Positions 33,482-42,810 are shown, counted from the stretch's first letter. The stretch is 42,894 nucleotides of DNA from Oscillospiraceae bacterium (GCA_015063605.1 SVTV01000025.1:1-42894), one strand, 5' to 3'. Numbers and translations: made by a program. Notes: generated by a model from the letters alone, not told the origin.

Positions 33482-35269
33482 ATGGAAAACTTGAAGAATG
33501 CAAGATATATTGAATCACCAAGCAGAAATTTCTGTGTATTGAACAGCTCCGTAATGAATGACCCCAAGGACGGAAGGGATAAGCTTATGTTTACAAGCTT
33601 TGTTGCGGGCGGAACGGGCATCTTTGCAATAGTGGATCCCGTAACCAACGAGGGCGAATCATACGACCTTCCCTGCGATAACGGTGCATGGGCTGTTTGC
33701 CGTGTTGATGAAAGACGAGTCGCCATCGGAACCTGCGGTGCGAGAGGCGCCATCCATACCTTCGACCTTATAGACAGAAAATTCATAAAGACGACCTTCG
33801 CCAAGGACAATCAGTATGTCTGGAATCTTGTGAAGGCATCTGACGGGAATCTCTACGGCGGTACATATCCCGGTAATGTGATAGTTAAATATTCTCCCGA
33901 TACGATGGAAGCGGAAATAGTGACACGCTGCGACGACGATCCCGAAAACCTTTATTCGAGAACCGTTTATCCCGATTACGAGGGAAGCGGAAATATTAAG
34001 GTCGCTTGCAGCCAGAAAACTCCCAATATCTGCATATACAACATATACGATAAGCGGGTTGTGAAGAATATTCCCGGAAGGTTGCTTTCTGCCGGGGCAG
34101 TGCATATTAACGAAAAATTCTTTGCCGTTACAACGGGTGACGGATATTCCGAATATACAAAGGACGGTATCACATATTTCGATTCCGTTACCTGCGAGCC
34201 CATATCTTCCGAGGATCTTCCCGAAATCCCCGTACAGAAGGATAATTATGCCATGTCAAACGGCGGAAGAGCGGTAGTATACAAGCAGGGCTACAAATAT
34301 ACCGATTCCGAGGGAAAGACAGTTCTCAGAAGATTTCCCGTTATACCTCCCGCAACGGCAATGCATACGCTCACATGTGACGCAAACGGTAAGCTCTGGG
34401 GCTCCTCCGGCTTCGGTCAGACCATATGCTCTCTCGATCCCGATACGGGAGAATTCATGAATACCAATGTCGTTACAAATAACGGCGGCGAGGTCTACGG
34501 TATAGTTCCCTATGAAGACAGAATATATCTTACTGCATATGCGGGTGGTATGCATATCGTATACTATCCCGACAAGGAATGGAATCAAGAGGATAATATA
34601 AATCCCAATACCTTCAGACTTCTTTCCGGCGACGGATACATCCGTCCCGAAACACGCTCGTATATAGGACCGGGTGGTTACATCTATACGGGATTCCTTG
34701 CAAACTACGGTGTATACGGCGGCGCTATGACAAGAACAGATCCCAAAACGAACGAGGTCTTGCTGTGGAAGAATACGGAAAACGACTGCGGTATAACAAG
34801 TCTCTTTACCGACAGTAACTATATTTATGCCGTTACCACCACAAGAGGAAACGGCTTGCCTCCCAGAAAGGGAGTTCCCACATACGTTATCAAACTTGAC
34901 TGCAATTTCAATGTGATCAAAACCGAATCTTTTGATAATTTCACTCTTCTCGGCAAGGATTTCATAAACGGCAAGGTTTACCTTGGTATATTTGCGAAGG
35001 ATAAGTCATATTTCGTTACGGGCGATGACGGAATGGAAAGCTATCAGGTCAAGGAGATAGAGGATCTGAGACTTAATAACCTTACACATCTTTGCGGAAC
35101 GGATAAGCTTATATTCCACAGCGGAAACCGCATATATACAATGGACTTCGACGGAGAAAATATCACTCCCGTATGCGAAGCGGATGAGAGAATAACTCAC
35201 TTTACCGTTTCCTCAAAGGGACGTGTGTTCTTTGCCTGCCAATGCAAGGTATTTGAAGCTATGATATAA
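33482..35269 (+). CDS. Propeller-like protein, first of two tandem paralogues
   Basis: A 595-residue soluble protein with repeated beta-rich blocks. Sequence similar throughout to the next gene: opening SPSRNFCVLN, KLMFTSFVAGGTGIFAIVDP, DNGAWAVCRVDERRVAIGTC, DGNLYGGTYPGN, WGSSGFGQTICSLDPDTGEF and GNRIYTMDFDGENI near the end. The repeated G-x-x-x-G-T / D-x-x-x-L-Y patterns suggest a seven- or eight-bladed beta propeller of SMP-30/PQQ-type. No signal peptide, so cytoplasmic or non-classically exported. Start ATG 33482 has AAAGGA 11 bases upstream and gives exactly the same length as its paralogue. Function unknown. It lies 64 bases after the M55 gene. Confidence 0.8.
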   Translation: MENLKNARYIESPSRNFCVLNSSVMNDPKDGRDKLMFTSFVAGGTGIFAIVDPVTNEGESYDLPCDNGAWAVCRVDERRVAIGTCGARGAIHTFDLIDRKFIKTTFAKDNQYVWNLVKASDGNLYGGTYPGNVIVKYSPDTMEAEIVTRCDDDPENLYSRTVYPDYEGSGNIKVACSQKTPNICIYNIYDKRVVKNIPGRLLSAGAVHINEKFFAVTTGDGYSEYTKDGITYFDSVTCEPISSEDLPEIPVQKDNYAMSNGGRAVVYKQGYKYTDSEGKTVLRRFPVIPPATAMHTLTCDANGKLWGSSGFGQTICSLDPDTGEFMNTNVVTNNGGEVYGIVPYEDRIYLTAYAGGMHIVYYPDKEWNQEDNINPNTFRLLSGDGYIRPETRSYIGPGGYIYTGFLANYGVYGGAMTRTDPKTNEVLLWKNTENDCGITSLFTDSNYIYAVTTTRGNGLPPRKGVPTYVIKLDCNFNVIKTESFDNFTLLGKDFINGKVYLGIFAKDKSYFVTGDDGMESYQVKEIEDLRLNNLTHLCGTDKLIFHSGNRIYTMDFDGENITPVCEADERITHFTVSSKGRVFFACQCKVFEAMI

Positions 35270-35288
35270 TTACCGGGAGTAAACGATC

Positions 35289-37076
35289 ATGAAAGAAATA
35301 AGATATATAGCATCACCCAGCAGAAATTTCTGCATACTCAATTACAATGTGATGCAAGACCCCAAGGATAACATTGAAAAGCTTATGTTCACAAGCTTCG
35401 TTTCGGGCGGAACGGGTATGTTTGCCATCGTAGATCCCATTGCCAACGTTGGCGAATCCTATGAATTCCCCTGCGACAACGGTGCATGGGCAGTTTGCCG
35501 TGTGGACGAAAGAAGAGTTGCCATAGGTACTTGTGCCGCAGTGGGTGTTATACACACCTTCGATCTTATAGACAGAAAATTTATCAAGACCTCCAAGGTA
35601 GAGGGTAACACATATGTGTGGAATCTTGCCAAGGCATCCGACGGAAATCTTTACGGCGGTACATACGGCGGAAACTCTCTCGTAAAGTATCATGCCGATA
35701 CTATGGAGGCAGAGGTCGTTGCAAGATGCGACGATAATCCGAAGAATATGTACAGCAGGACGGTATATCCCGACGTTAACGGAAGCGGAAAGATAATCGT
35801 CACCTCGGGTATGGAAGAAAATCACCTGTTGGTATACGATATCTATGAGCAAAAGCCCGTAAAGAGTATTCCCGGAACAATGCTTTCCTATAATTGTGCA
35901 TATTTTGCGGTGAACGCTTCCGCTTTGGGCGACGGAAAGACTCCCGAGCATACAAAGGAAGCAAAGGAGATACGTTATTTCAATTCCGAAACATGCGAGG
36001 AGATATCGAAGGATGAGCTTCCCGAGGCTGTGCCCGTACGTGATAAGCTTCTTATGTCCGACGGAACACGTGTTTCGGGCTACAAGCAGGGATATAAGGT
36101 CACTTTCCCGGACGGAAGCTTTGAAATAAAGAACTATCCCGTTCTTGCACCCGCTACGGGCATACATACCATGGTATGTGATGACAATGAAAAGATATGG
36201 GCATCCTCGGGCTTCGGTCAGACCGTGGCACACCTCGATCCCGACACGGGAGAATTCAAAAATACAAACAGCGTCACGAATAACGGCGGAGAGGTCTACG
36301 GTATCGTTCCTTACGAGGACAGAGTGTATTTTACCGCATACAATGGCGGTATCCATATAGTCTATTATCCCGACAGAGAATGGAATCAGGAGGAGAATGT
36401 TAATCCCAATACATTCAGACTTATAAACAAGGAAGGTTATATAAGACCCAATTCGCGCTCCCATATAGGACCGGGCGGATACATCTATACGGGCTTTACT
36501 GCCGATTACGGTGTATACGGCGGTGCGGTTTCGAGGATAGACCCGAAGACCAATGAAGTCAAGCTTTGGGAAAACAAGGTTAATGACTGCGGTATAACCG
36601 CTTTGGGCTTCGATAAGGAACATATCTATGCCGTGACAACAAGCGGAGGAAACGGCTTGCCCGAAAGACGTGATATCCCCACTTATATATTCAAGTTGAA
36701 TTCCGAGCTTGAGCTTATAGAGTATAAGGATATCGGTAAGACATATTTCTACGGTACTGTATACAGCGAAGGAAAGATATATATCACCGGAGTTACCGAC
36801 GGTAAGTATTTCTTTGCCATCGGCGAGGAGGGAATGAAGGAATACACCGTCAAGTATTTCGATAATATTACGATCGCATTGAACCTTTCCTTACTTCACG
36901 GAACGGATAAGCTTATCTTTACATGGGGCAATAAGGTGTGCACCATGGACAAGGACGGAGAGAACATAGAGATCATAGCCGAAGCCGAAAAGCACATAAA
37001 TCATATGTGTGTTACAAAGAGCGGAAGAGTATTCATCGGATGCGTTGAAAAGGTATATGAGGTCTGCATGAAATAA
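35289..37076 (+). CDS. Propeller-like protein, second tandem paralogue
   Basis: A 595-residue paralogue of the preceding gene, clearly a tandem duplicate: blocks such as SPSRNFCILN, DNGAWAVCRVDERRVAIGTC, NTNSVTNNGGEVYGIVPYEDRVYFTAYNGGIH and RPNSRSHIGPGGYIYTGF match position by position, while the 200-260 region has diverged. GGGAG ribosome site; only 19 bases separate it from the first copy. No signal peptide and no catalytic motif that I recognise. It ends with a terminator at 37094-37128. Retention of equal length with local divergence suggests both copies are functional, perhaps with different ligands. Confidence 0.8.
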   Translation: MKEIRYIASPSRNFCILNYNVMQDPKDNIEKLMFTSFVSGGTGMFAIVDPIANVGESYEFPCDNGAWAVCRVDERRVAIGTCAAVGVIHTFDLIDRKFIKTSKVEGNTYVWNLAKASDGNLYGGTYGGNSLVKYHADTMEAEVVARCDDNPKNMYSRTVYPDVNGSGKIIVTSGMEENHLLVYDIYEQKPVKSIPGTMLSYNCAYFAVNASALGDGKTPEHTKEAKEIRYFNSETCEEISKDELPEAVPVRDKLLMSDGTRVSGYKQGYKVTFPDGSFEIKNYPVLAPATGIHTMVCDDNEKIWASSGFGQTVAHLDPDTGEFKNTNSVTNNGGEVYGIVPYEDRVYFTAYNGGIHIVYYPDREWNQEENVNPNTFRLINKEGYIRPNSRSHIGPGGYIYTGFTADYGVYGGAVSRIDPKTNEVKLWENKVNDCGITALGFDKEHIYAVTTSGGNGLPERRDIPTYIFKLNSELELIEYKDIGKTYFYGTVYSEGKIYITGVTDGKYFFAIGEEGMKEYTVKYFDNITIALNLSLLHGTDKLIFTWGNKVCTMDKDGENIEIIAEAEKHINHMCVTKSGRVFIGCVEKVYEVCMK

Positions 37077-37093
37077 AGCTTTGGAACAATAAG

Positions 37094-37128
37094 AACGTAT
37101 GCATCTTATCTTCGGTGCATACGTTTTA
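37094..37128 (+). terminator. Terminator after the paralogue pair
   Basis: AACGTATGCA (37094-37103) pairs with TGCATACGTT (37116-37125), then T-rich sequence. The stem is nearly the same as that at 6273-6308, suggesting a recurring terminator family. Confidence 0.8.
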
Positions 37129-37166
37129 TTGTTTTGATCCTTTATCTGTTTTTCATCATTACTGTA

Positions 37167-37195
37167 TTGACAAACAGTTCATTCAATGTTAAAAT
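37167..37195 (+). promoter_or_regulatory. Sigma-A promoter of the first solute-binding gene
   Basis: TTGACA (37167-37172), 17-base spacer, TAAAAT (37190-37195). Confidence 0.8.
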
Positions 37196-37239
37196 AAGAT
37201 ATACACTTTTTAACAAACAAAAAGAAAGGCGGCACAATT

Positions 37240-38748
37240 ATGAACAGAAAAATATCCATAGCTCTCGTAGTGATCCTGATGCTTTCGCTTCTGGTCTCCT
37301 GCGGAGAAGGAAACGTAAAAACAGAAGAGCAGAGCCCCGTTGCTTCGGGAACATCTTCCACGGCTCCCGTATCCACAGAAGATCCGAATGAACGTAAGTT
37401 TATCGAGGACAGTCTTCCCGATGATATTGACTTCGGCGGAGAAACGATAAAGATCTACTGCAGAACGGCTCTTGAACCACATATCACAGTTCCCGAAAAG
37501 ATCGAGGACATAATCAACGATGCTATTTATGACCGTATTGAACGTGTCAAGGAGCGCTTGAATATCGAAGTGGAAACGGTTCCCGTCGGTGCCAATAAGG
37601 GCGAAGCGTACAACGGCGTAAAGAATGTTATCAAGGCAGGCTCCGATCAGATGGATCTTGCATTTCTCAATCCCTTCGGAGGCACATTCAATCTCGCCAT
37701 GGAGGGGGCGCTTATCAATCTCTCCGATTATACCGATATTATCGATTTTGATAAGCCCTGGTGGTCCGAGGCTTACAGACAGTATTCCTCTCTCAACGAA
37801 GAAGCAAACTTTATCGCCACAGGTCACAGCTCTCAGTCATTTATTACCTTCGGAACGGGTCTTGCCTTGAATACAACTCTTTACGAAGATAAAATAGGTG
37901 ATGTGTCCGATCTTTATAAGCAGATCTTGGACGGAAAGTGGACCCTCGATGCATTCAAGACTATGCTCAAGGATTCGTATGAGGATCTTAACGGCGACGG
38001 TGCAGAAGATGAAAATGACATTTACGGTCATTACACAACTATGAACGGCTTGACAGCCAACGGTCTTGCAATAGCTTTCGGTGTTCAGTATACTGCCAAC
38101 AACGAGGAAAATATCCCCGAGCTTTGTTTGAATTCAACCAAGAGTGTTGAGATCGTAGATAAGCTTACAGAGCTTTTCTATAATACCGACGGTTTTTATC
38201 TTACAAAAGAAGCTACCCAGACGGCATTTGACAGCAGATTTACAAAATTCAAAGAGGGAACAGCTCTTACAACATTCAACTATATCCAGCACATGACTCA
38301 GTTCAGGGATATGGAAGACGATTACAGTATGATACCGTATCCCAAGTACGATGAGGAGCAGGAAGAATACAGAACTTATCTGTCTCCGGATATCGCCGTA
38401 TGGATGATACCTACCATATGTGACGATCCCGAGCGTGCGGCTTCGTTCCTTGAAGCTTTTTCCTCCGACTCTTACAACTATGTAACACCTCAGATATACG
38501 AGACGGCGTTCAAGGAGGCTTACAGCCGCGATCCCATGATGGGAAGAATGCTTGACATTATAGTAAATTCCCAGTATACGGATTTCGGTCTTCTTCATTC
38601 CGAGCTGATCACGGGACTTTACAATTTCCTTGCAGGCGAAGTTCTTAACACAAGCAGCAATAATTTCGTTTCCGCATATTCCAAGAAGGAAGATTCCTGG
38701 AATACCGCTCTTCAGGGAATTATAGAACAGTATCAACTTTCCGAATAA
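37240..38748 (+). CDS. Extracellular solute-binding lipoprotein (first)
   Basis: A 502-residue ABC-type sugar-binding lipoprotein. Signal peptide with lipobox LVSC (lipid on Cys21), a Ser/Thr/Pro linker, then the two-lobe substrate-binding fold of family 1-like clostridial proteins, e.g. GGETIKIYCR (66-75) and AVWMIPTICDDPERAASFLEAFS. A calcium-loop-like DLNGDG at 249-254 follows WTLDAFKTMLKDSYE, a common feature of these proteins. It would capture an oligosaccharide at the cell surface. No permease or ATPase gene is adjacent, so it must share a transporter encoded elsewhere. GAAAGGCGG ribosome site; own promoter and terminator. Second similar gene at 41259. Confidence 0.88.
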   Translation: MNRKISIALVVILMLSLLVSCGEGNVKTEEQSPVASGTSSTAPVSTEDPNERKFIEDSLPDDIDFGGETIKIYCRTALEPHITVPEKIEDIINDAIYDRIERVKERLNIEVETVPVGANKGEAYNGVKNVIKAGSDQMDLAFLNPFGGTFNLAMEGALINLSDYTDIIDFDKPWWSEAYRQYSSLNEEANFIATGHSSQSFITFGTGLALNTTLYEDKIGDVSDLYKQILDGKWTLDAFKTMLKDSYEDLNGDGAEDENDIYGHYTTMNGLTANGLAIAFGVQYTANNEENIPELCLNSTKSVEIVDKLTELFYNTDGFYLTKEATQTAFDSRFTKFKEGTALTTFNYIQHMTQFRDMEDDYSMIPYPKYDEEQEEYRTYLSPDIAVWMIPTICDDPERAASFLEAFSSDSYNYVTPQIYETAFKEAYSRDPMMGRMLDIIVNSQYTDFGLLHSELITGLYNFLAGEVLNTSSNNFVSAYSKKEDSWNTALQGIIEQYQLSE

Positions 38749-38768
38749 TCGAAAATAACTGATATAAT

Positions 38769-38801
38769 AAGGCATCCCACCGATATTTGGTGAGATGCCT
38801 T
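38769..38801 (+). terminator. Terminator after the first solute-binding gene
   Basis: AAGGCATC and CACC pair with GGTG and GATGCCTT; moderately T-rich sequence follows. Confidence 0.7.
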
Positions 38802-38828
38802 GCTTATCTTTTGGTAATAAACATATTG

Positions 38829-38861
38829 AAAAGGGGCTTGCCTTCGCTCAGGCTGCCCCTT
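38829..38861 (-). terminator. Terminator of the MORN lipoprotein gene
   Basis: AAGGGGC and GCCT pair with AGGC and GCCCCTT; on the minus strand a T run follows (plus A run 38829-38832). Confidence 0.7.
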
Positions 38862-38876
38862 GTCTTTTGCTGTGTC

Positions 38877-39833
38877 TTATCTTACGGATACTACCTTTCC
38901 GTCCTTGAATACAACATTGTTGTCACCGTGATTCAGCTTGAAGAATTTTCCGTCATCGGTCTCGCCGTAAACTGAATCTCCGTTGAGCGTGTATACTCCG
39001 TTGCCTTGAATAACGCCGTCGGTAAATGTTCCTTTGGCAATATCACCGTTTTCATACTTAAGAGAACCGGAACCTGTCATGACACCGTTTTCTACATTAC
39101 CGGTGTAAATGCTGCCGTTTGAAAACGTGATGGTAGCATTTGTGTCGGTCTGCTTTCCTTCAACGAAAGTGCCTGTGTAGACAGTACCGTTGGGGTATGT
39201 CATTTTGCCTTTTCCGGATGCCACATTGTTCTCAAAGCTGCCTTCGTAAATACGTCCGTCAGCCCATGTGAATTTTCCTTCACCGACAATAACATTGTCC
39301 TTCCACGCACCTGTGTATGTATCACCGTTTGTGTATTTCAACGTACCGGTACCGTTTCTTTTATCATTTGCATATTCACCGTCATAAACGTTTCCGTTCG
39401 TCCAGGTATAAGTGCCTTTTCCGGAGCGGATATTGTTTTCGTACTGTCCCGTAAATTTGTCACCTGACTTGTACTCCATTGTACCCTGACCGGATATCGT
39501 GTTATCGGCAAACTTGCCCGTGAACACATCACCGGAAGCATAATAAATTTTTCCGTTACCGCATCTTTTGTCGTTTTCGTAATCGCCTTCGTATTTATCA
39601 CCGTTAAGATACGTGAAAGTACCTTTTCCGTGACGCATATCGTCCTTATAATCTCCCGTATAGAATCCGTTTGTGTATTCGACATTTTCAAGATAACCGT
39701 TCTTTACGGTCTCCTCCGTGGATCCTATCGTCTGTGTATTTTCCGATGTCGTCGGAGCAGTGCCACAGGAAACGATCAGAAGCGCCGACAATACTATAAG
39801 AAATGCCGTGAATATTATTTTCTTTGATGACAT
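38877..39833 (-). CDS. MORN-repeat lipoprotein
   Basis: A 318-residue protein: lipoprotein signal with lipobox IVSC at about residue 23, then roughly eleven MORN repeats of 23 residues (G-x-Y-x-G-x-[FWY]-x-[DN]-x-x-x-x-G-x-G-x-x-x-[YWF]) from about residue 56 to 285, such as GDYKDDMRHGKGTFTYLNGD and GSFENNVASGKGKMTYPNGT. MORN arrays form elongated beta structures that bind lipids or proteins; here the array would sit outside the membrane. The start at 39833 has AAAGGA about 10 bases upstream; the upstream in-frame ATG at 39851 has no site. Function unknown. It is a single gene with its own terminator. Confidence 0.88.
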   Translation of the reverse strand: MSSKKIIFTAFLIVLSALLIVSCGTAPTTSENTQTIGSTEETVKNGYLENVEYTNGFYTGDYKDDMRHGKGTFTYLNGDKYEGDYENDKRCGNGKIYYASGDVFTGKFADNTISGQGTMEYKSGDKFTGQYENNIRSGKGTYTWTNGNVYDGEYANDKRNGTGTLKYTNGDTYTGAWKDNVIVGEGKFTWADGRIYEGSFENNVASGKGKMTYPNGTVYTGTFVEGKQTDTNATITFSNGSIYTGNVENGVMTGSGSLKYENGDIAKGTFTDGVIQGNGVYTLNGDSVYGETDDGKFFKLNHGDNNVVFKDGKVVSVR

Positions 39834-39950
39834 TTTTAATTTTCCTTTCATTTTCGAATGAATATCAAAAATTATGAATGTAAATGTGAAGCAATACACT
39901 ATATTCTATCACAAATCAAGGAAAAATGCAATGAATTTCTTTAAGTTTAT

Positions 39951-40985
39951 TTATTTCATCATTGCCTGTTCGTTGAGAATGGAATTAAGCTTTTTCTTTC
40001 CTTCGAAGAATTTCAGAGAGAATTTGCAGGAGACAGTCTCACCGGGAGCAATGAATTTAAGATCTCCGTTTTGTCTTGACAGGTCTCTTCCGTCTACCTT
40101 ACCGTTGCCGGGCTCAAGTCCTACAACGTATTCGCCGCTTCCGCATACCTTCCAGTTTACAAAGGTATCAAGCTTTACGGCGTCGTATCTGTAGCAGGAG
40201 CCTATGCCGAGCTTGTGGTTGTATATAACAGCAGTGCTTTCGCCCTTTTCATTCTTACGCATCTTGTGGTAGTAGCATACCTCATCCTCGCCGTCAACGG
40301 GAGAGGTGAGCACATCCCAGCCTGCCTTGCGTTCCTCGGAGAAGGGAGAACGGGAGGTTACCTCATCTGTAGGAAGATATATCCTTGCATCCTCGGAAAT
40401 GAAGGGGTAACCGAAATTGAAATGGTAAAGCTGCATATGGGGTACCGTACGGTATCCCTTATTTGTTACCGTGTCGGTGAATATTATCTCGTTGGAGGCG
40501 TACTTTATTACGTATTCTCTCTTCAGGGTGAGATTCTCACCGAAAAGACGCCATTGACGCATGATACCGCTTATTTTTACGATGTCGCCGTCACGTGTTA
40601 CGGAATATTCGTCAGCGGGAATGTTACCTATTCTGCCGTGAAGACCCAATTCCTCGCCGTCATCCGTTGTGGGACTACCTATGGAGGTCAGACCGCATGT
40701 GGTGAGAGATCCGGGAGTGAATGCACGAAGAAACTCAAAGCCGTCATGTGTAAAGTAAACGGGAGATACCGTACCTGCCTCTCCTATGTAAGCCGTGCCG
40801 TAGCCCTTGTATCTTATCTGCTGGAGATCCATGCATTTGTCTGCGGCGATGACTACATTCATGCCTGCACCGTCATCTATTTCGGTGCACAATACACCCT
40901 CTGCCTTGCCTCCGCAAAGCTTATATGTCTTTACATCAAAAAGCTGATTGATATTACCTATGTATTTGGAATCTGTTTTTGCCAT
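39951..40985 (-). CDS. DUF4432 family (galactose mutarotase-like) protein
   Basis: A 344-residue soluble protein of the aldose-1-epimerase-like fold, DUF4432 group. Motifs are RYKGYGTAYIGEAGTVSP, FLRAFTPGSLTTCGLTSIGSP, GLHGRIGNIPADE, and PHMQLYHFNFGYPF, typical of the family as I recall it. Catalytic-type His/Glu residues of mutarotases are plausible (H in GLHGR, H in YHFNFG and E in GLEPGNG). It may act on an unusual sugar or on a glycan end. Start 40985 has AAAGGA eight bases upstream; two earlier in-frame starts lack one. A promoter candidate lies at 41027-41055. Confidence 0.82.
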   Translation of the reverse strand: MAKTDSKYIGNINQLFDVKTYKLCGGKAEGVLCTEIDDGAGMNVVIAADKCMDLQQIRYKGYGTAYIGEAGTVSPVYFTHDGFEFLRAFTPGSLTTCGLTSIGSPTTDDGEELGLHGRIGNIPADEYSVTRDGDIVKISGIMRQWRLFGENLTLKREYVIKYASNEIIFTDTVTNKGYRTVPHMQLYHFNFGYPFISEDARIYLPTDEVTSRSPFSEERKAGWDVLTSPVDGEDEVCYYHKMRKNEKGESTAVIYNHKLGIGSCYRYDAVKLDTFVNWKVCGSGEYVVGLEPGNGKVDGRDLSRQNGDLKFIAPGETVSCKFSLKFFEGKKKLNSILNEQAMMK

Positions 40986-41026
40986 TTTTATCATCCTTTC
41001 CCGGCACAAAAGCCGCTTATAGTAAT

Positions 41027-41055
41027 ATATTAACACAACACGGAGCAAATGTAAA
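41027..41055 (-). promoter_or_regulatory. Candidate promoter of the DUF4432 gene
   Basis: On the minus strand TTTACA (41050-41055), 17-base spacer, TAATAT (41027-41032); the -10 is imperfect. Confidence 0.55.
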
Positions 41056-41177
41056 TAGGAAAATCAAAGGATTTTGAAAAACCGATCAAAATCGTCTTTT
41101 CTTATAATCAATTCGTGCAGAGCAAGATTTTCATAAAAATGAGCAAGAAAATTAAAGAAAAAATTTTATTTTTTTGT

Positions 41178-41206
41178 TGACCTTTAGTTCATAATAGTGT
41201 AAAATA
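41178..41206 (+). promoter_or_regulatory. Sigma-A promoter of the second solute-binding gene
   Basis: TTGACC (41178-41183), 17-base spacer, TAAAAT (41201-41206). Confidence 0.75.
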
Positions 41207-41258
41207 TAGTTAGGCGTAATATACGTAATTATAATTTAATATTAAGGAGAATCAAGTA

Positions 41259-42719
41259 ATGAAAAAGTTTTCAAGCATTATGCTTATCGTACTGTCTGTT
41301 GCCATGATCCTTTCCATGGCATCTTGCGGCGATGAGACACCGAAAACGAATCCTGCAGGCGGCACACAGTCAACGGCTCCCGTAAGCTCTGAAGAAAAGC
41401 CCTATCTGCCCGATTCTTATCCGGCAGTTGAAGGTATGGAATTCAACATTCTCACAAGAGACGGCGAAACAGGCTTCTGGGCTGTAATGGACCTTGTATC
41501 GGAAGAGCTCAACGACGAACCTATCAATGATGCGGTATTCGAAAGAAACGCTGCTCTTGAGTCAAAATACGGCTTCAAGATCAACCGTATAACCGATGAT
41601 GCATCCGCTTATGCTGCATGCATAACAAAGATCGAAAACGTAAACAAATCAGGAACGGAAACATATCATGCAGTAGCGATCAACGCTATGTACACTGCAG
41701 GTCCTTTGGCAAAGAGCAACAACCTCGTTGACCTTAAGACTATTTCCACTCTCGACCTTGAGCAGGATTTCTGGAACCAGAGATTCATAAAGAATATGTC
41801 TATAGGCAATAAGCTTTTCACTCTCACCGGTGACCTTACCGTAACATATCACGACGTTGCGTGGATACAGCTCTTCAATAAAGACCTTCTTGAAGAAAAG
41901 GGTATAGATGAAGAGATAGGTAACCCTCATGACTTCGTTAACGAGGGAACGTGGACTCTCGAGGTTATGGATAAGATGGGCGCTTTGGCTAAGGAAGACC
42001 TTAACGGCGACGGAAAAATGAGTGCTACCGACCGCTTCGGTTATGCATACGCTCCCTTCAACAACTACGCTCTCTACTATGCGGGCGGCAATCAGGTTCT
42101 CGGCAAGGATGAAAATGACCTTCCCGTTCTCACGGTTTACTCCACAAAGGCTGTTGAAACTGTAGAAAAGATCAAGGAAATGGTCTCCAAGACAGATTCC
42201 AACCGTTCCGACTACGGCGGACCTAACACGATCATATTCAACGAGGGCAGATCCTTGTTCGTAAATGCACAGATGATGGGCGTAAGAACAGACCACAGAG
42301 GAGTTGAGTTCGACTTCGGTATAGTTCCCACTCCCAAGATCGACGAATCCCAGGAAGAGTATACAAACGTAGTAAGTATGTCCGCTACCGTTTATGCTAT
42401 CCCCACATCCTGCGAGCATCGCGAAGAAACAGGCTTCCTTCTCAACGCTCTTTCATATGCGTCTCAGGATACCCTTCTCCCCGCTTACTTTGATACAACA
42501 TTCGGTATAGTGACACGTGACCCCGACTCCGAGGCAGCATTGCATAAGATACTCGATGCATCTTACTTCGACCTTTCCTTCATGTATGAAGTAGGCTGGA
42601 TGGTTCCTTTGATGAATGAAATGTCATCCTTGGATCTCTCCTCCAAGTATGATTCCTTGAAGGATTCCTCTCAGGCTATCATTGATGAGATCGTAGAAAG
42701 CTTGAATAAAACAGAATAA
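41259..42719 (+). CDS. Extracellular solute-binding lipoprotein (second)
   Basis: A 486-residue surface lipoprotein of the same broad sugar-binding class as the gene at 37240. Lipobox MASC (Cys23), a linker rich in Ser/Thr/Pro, NILTRDGETGFWAV as the first strand, DLNGDG at residues 247-252 after WTLEVMDKMGALAKE, and AIPTSCEHREETGFLLNALS near the C terminus. The two share layout and the Ca-loop, but identity is low, so they probably bind different ligands. AAGGAG ribosome site; own promoter. Again no permease or ATPase follows; the gene ends in a strong hairpin directly abutting the terminal 127-bp repeat. Confidence 0.88.
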   Translation: MKKFSSIMLIVLSVAMILSMASCGDETPKTNPAGGTQSTAPVSSEEKPYLPDSYPAVEGMEFNILTRDGETGFWAVMDLVSEELNDEPINDAVFERNAALESKYGFKINRITDDASAYAACITKIENVNKSGTETYHAVAINAMYTAGPLAKSNNLVDLKTISTLDLEQDFWNQRFIKNMSIGNKLFTLTGDLTVTYHDVAWIQLFNKDLLEEKGIDEEIGNPHDFVNEGTWTLEVMDKMGALAKEDLNGDGKMSATDRFGYAYAPFNNYALYYAGGNQVLGKDENDLPVLTVYSTKAVETVEKIKEMVSKTDSNRSDYGGPNTIIFNEGRSLFVNAQMMGVRTDHRGVEFDFGIVPTPKIDESQEEYTNVVSMSATVYAIPTSCEHREETGFLLNALSYASQDTLLPAYFDTTFGIVTRDPDSEAALHKILDASYFDLSFMYEVGWMVPLMNEMSSLDLSSKYDSLKDSSQAIIDEIVESLNKTE

Positions 42720-42741
42720 AATAAAATATCTTTAAGATCCG

Positions 42742-42769
42742 GACTCTGCCGCTTTTATGCGGCAGAGTC
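42742..42769 (+). terminator. Hairpin after the second solute-binding gene
   Basis: GACTCTGCCGC (42742-42752) pairs perfectly with GCGGCAGAGTC (42759-42769), loop TTTTAT. Its last two bases run into the terminal repeat, whose own hairpin (42772-42799) follows with a T run. Confidence 0.85.
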
Positions 42770-42771
42770 AG

Positions 42772-42810
42772 ACCGCTGACAAAGTAAAAAGTCAGCGGTA
42801 ATTTTTTTGC
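42772..42810 (+). terminator. Hairpin terminator in the right repeat
   Basis: Mirror of the left copy: ACCGCTGAC with GTCAGCGGT, followed by AATTTTTTT. Second terminator after the solute-binding gene. Confidence 0.8.

Noticed and set aside
35313-36623. 436-codon open frame on the minus strand opposite the second propeller-like gene
   Set aside because: It mirrors the codon bias of the real gene, has no ribosome site and no recognisable product; the plus-strand paralogue pair explains the region.
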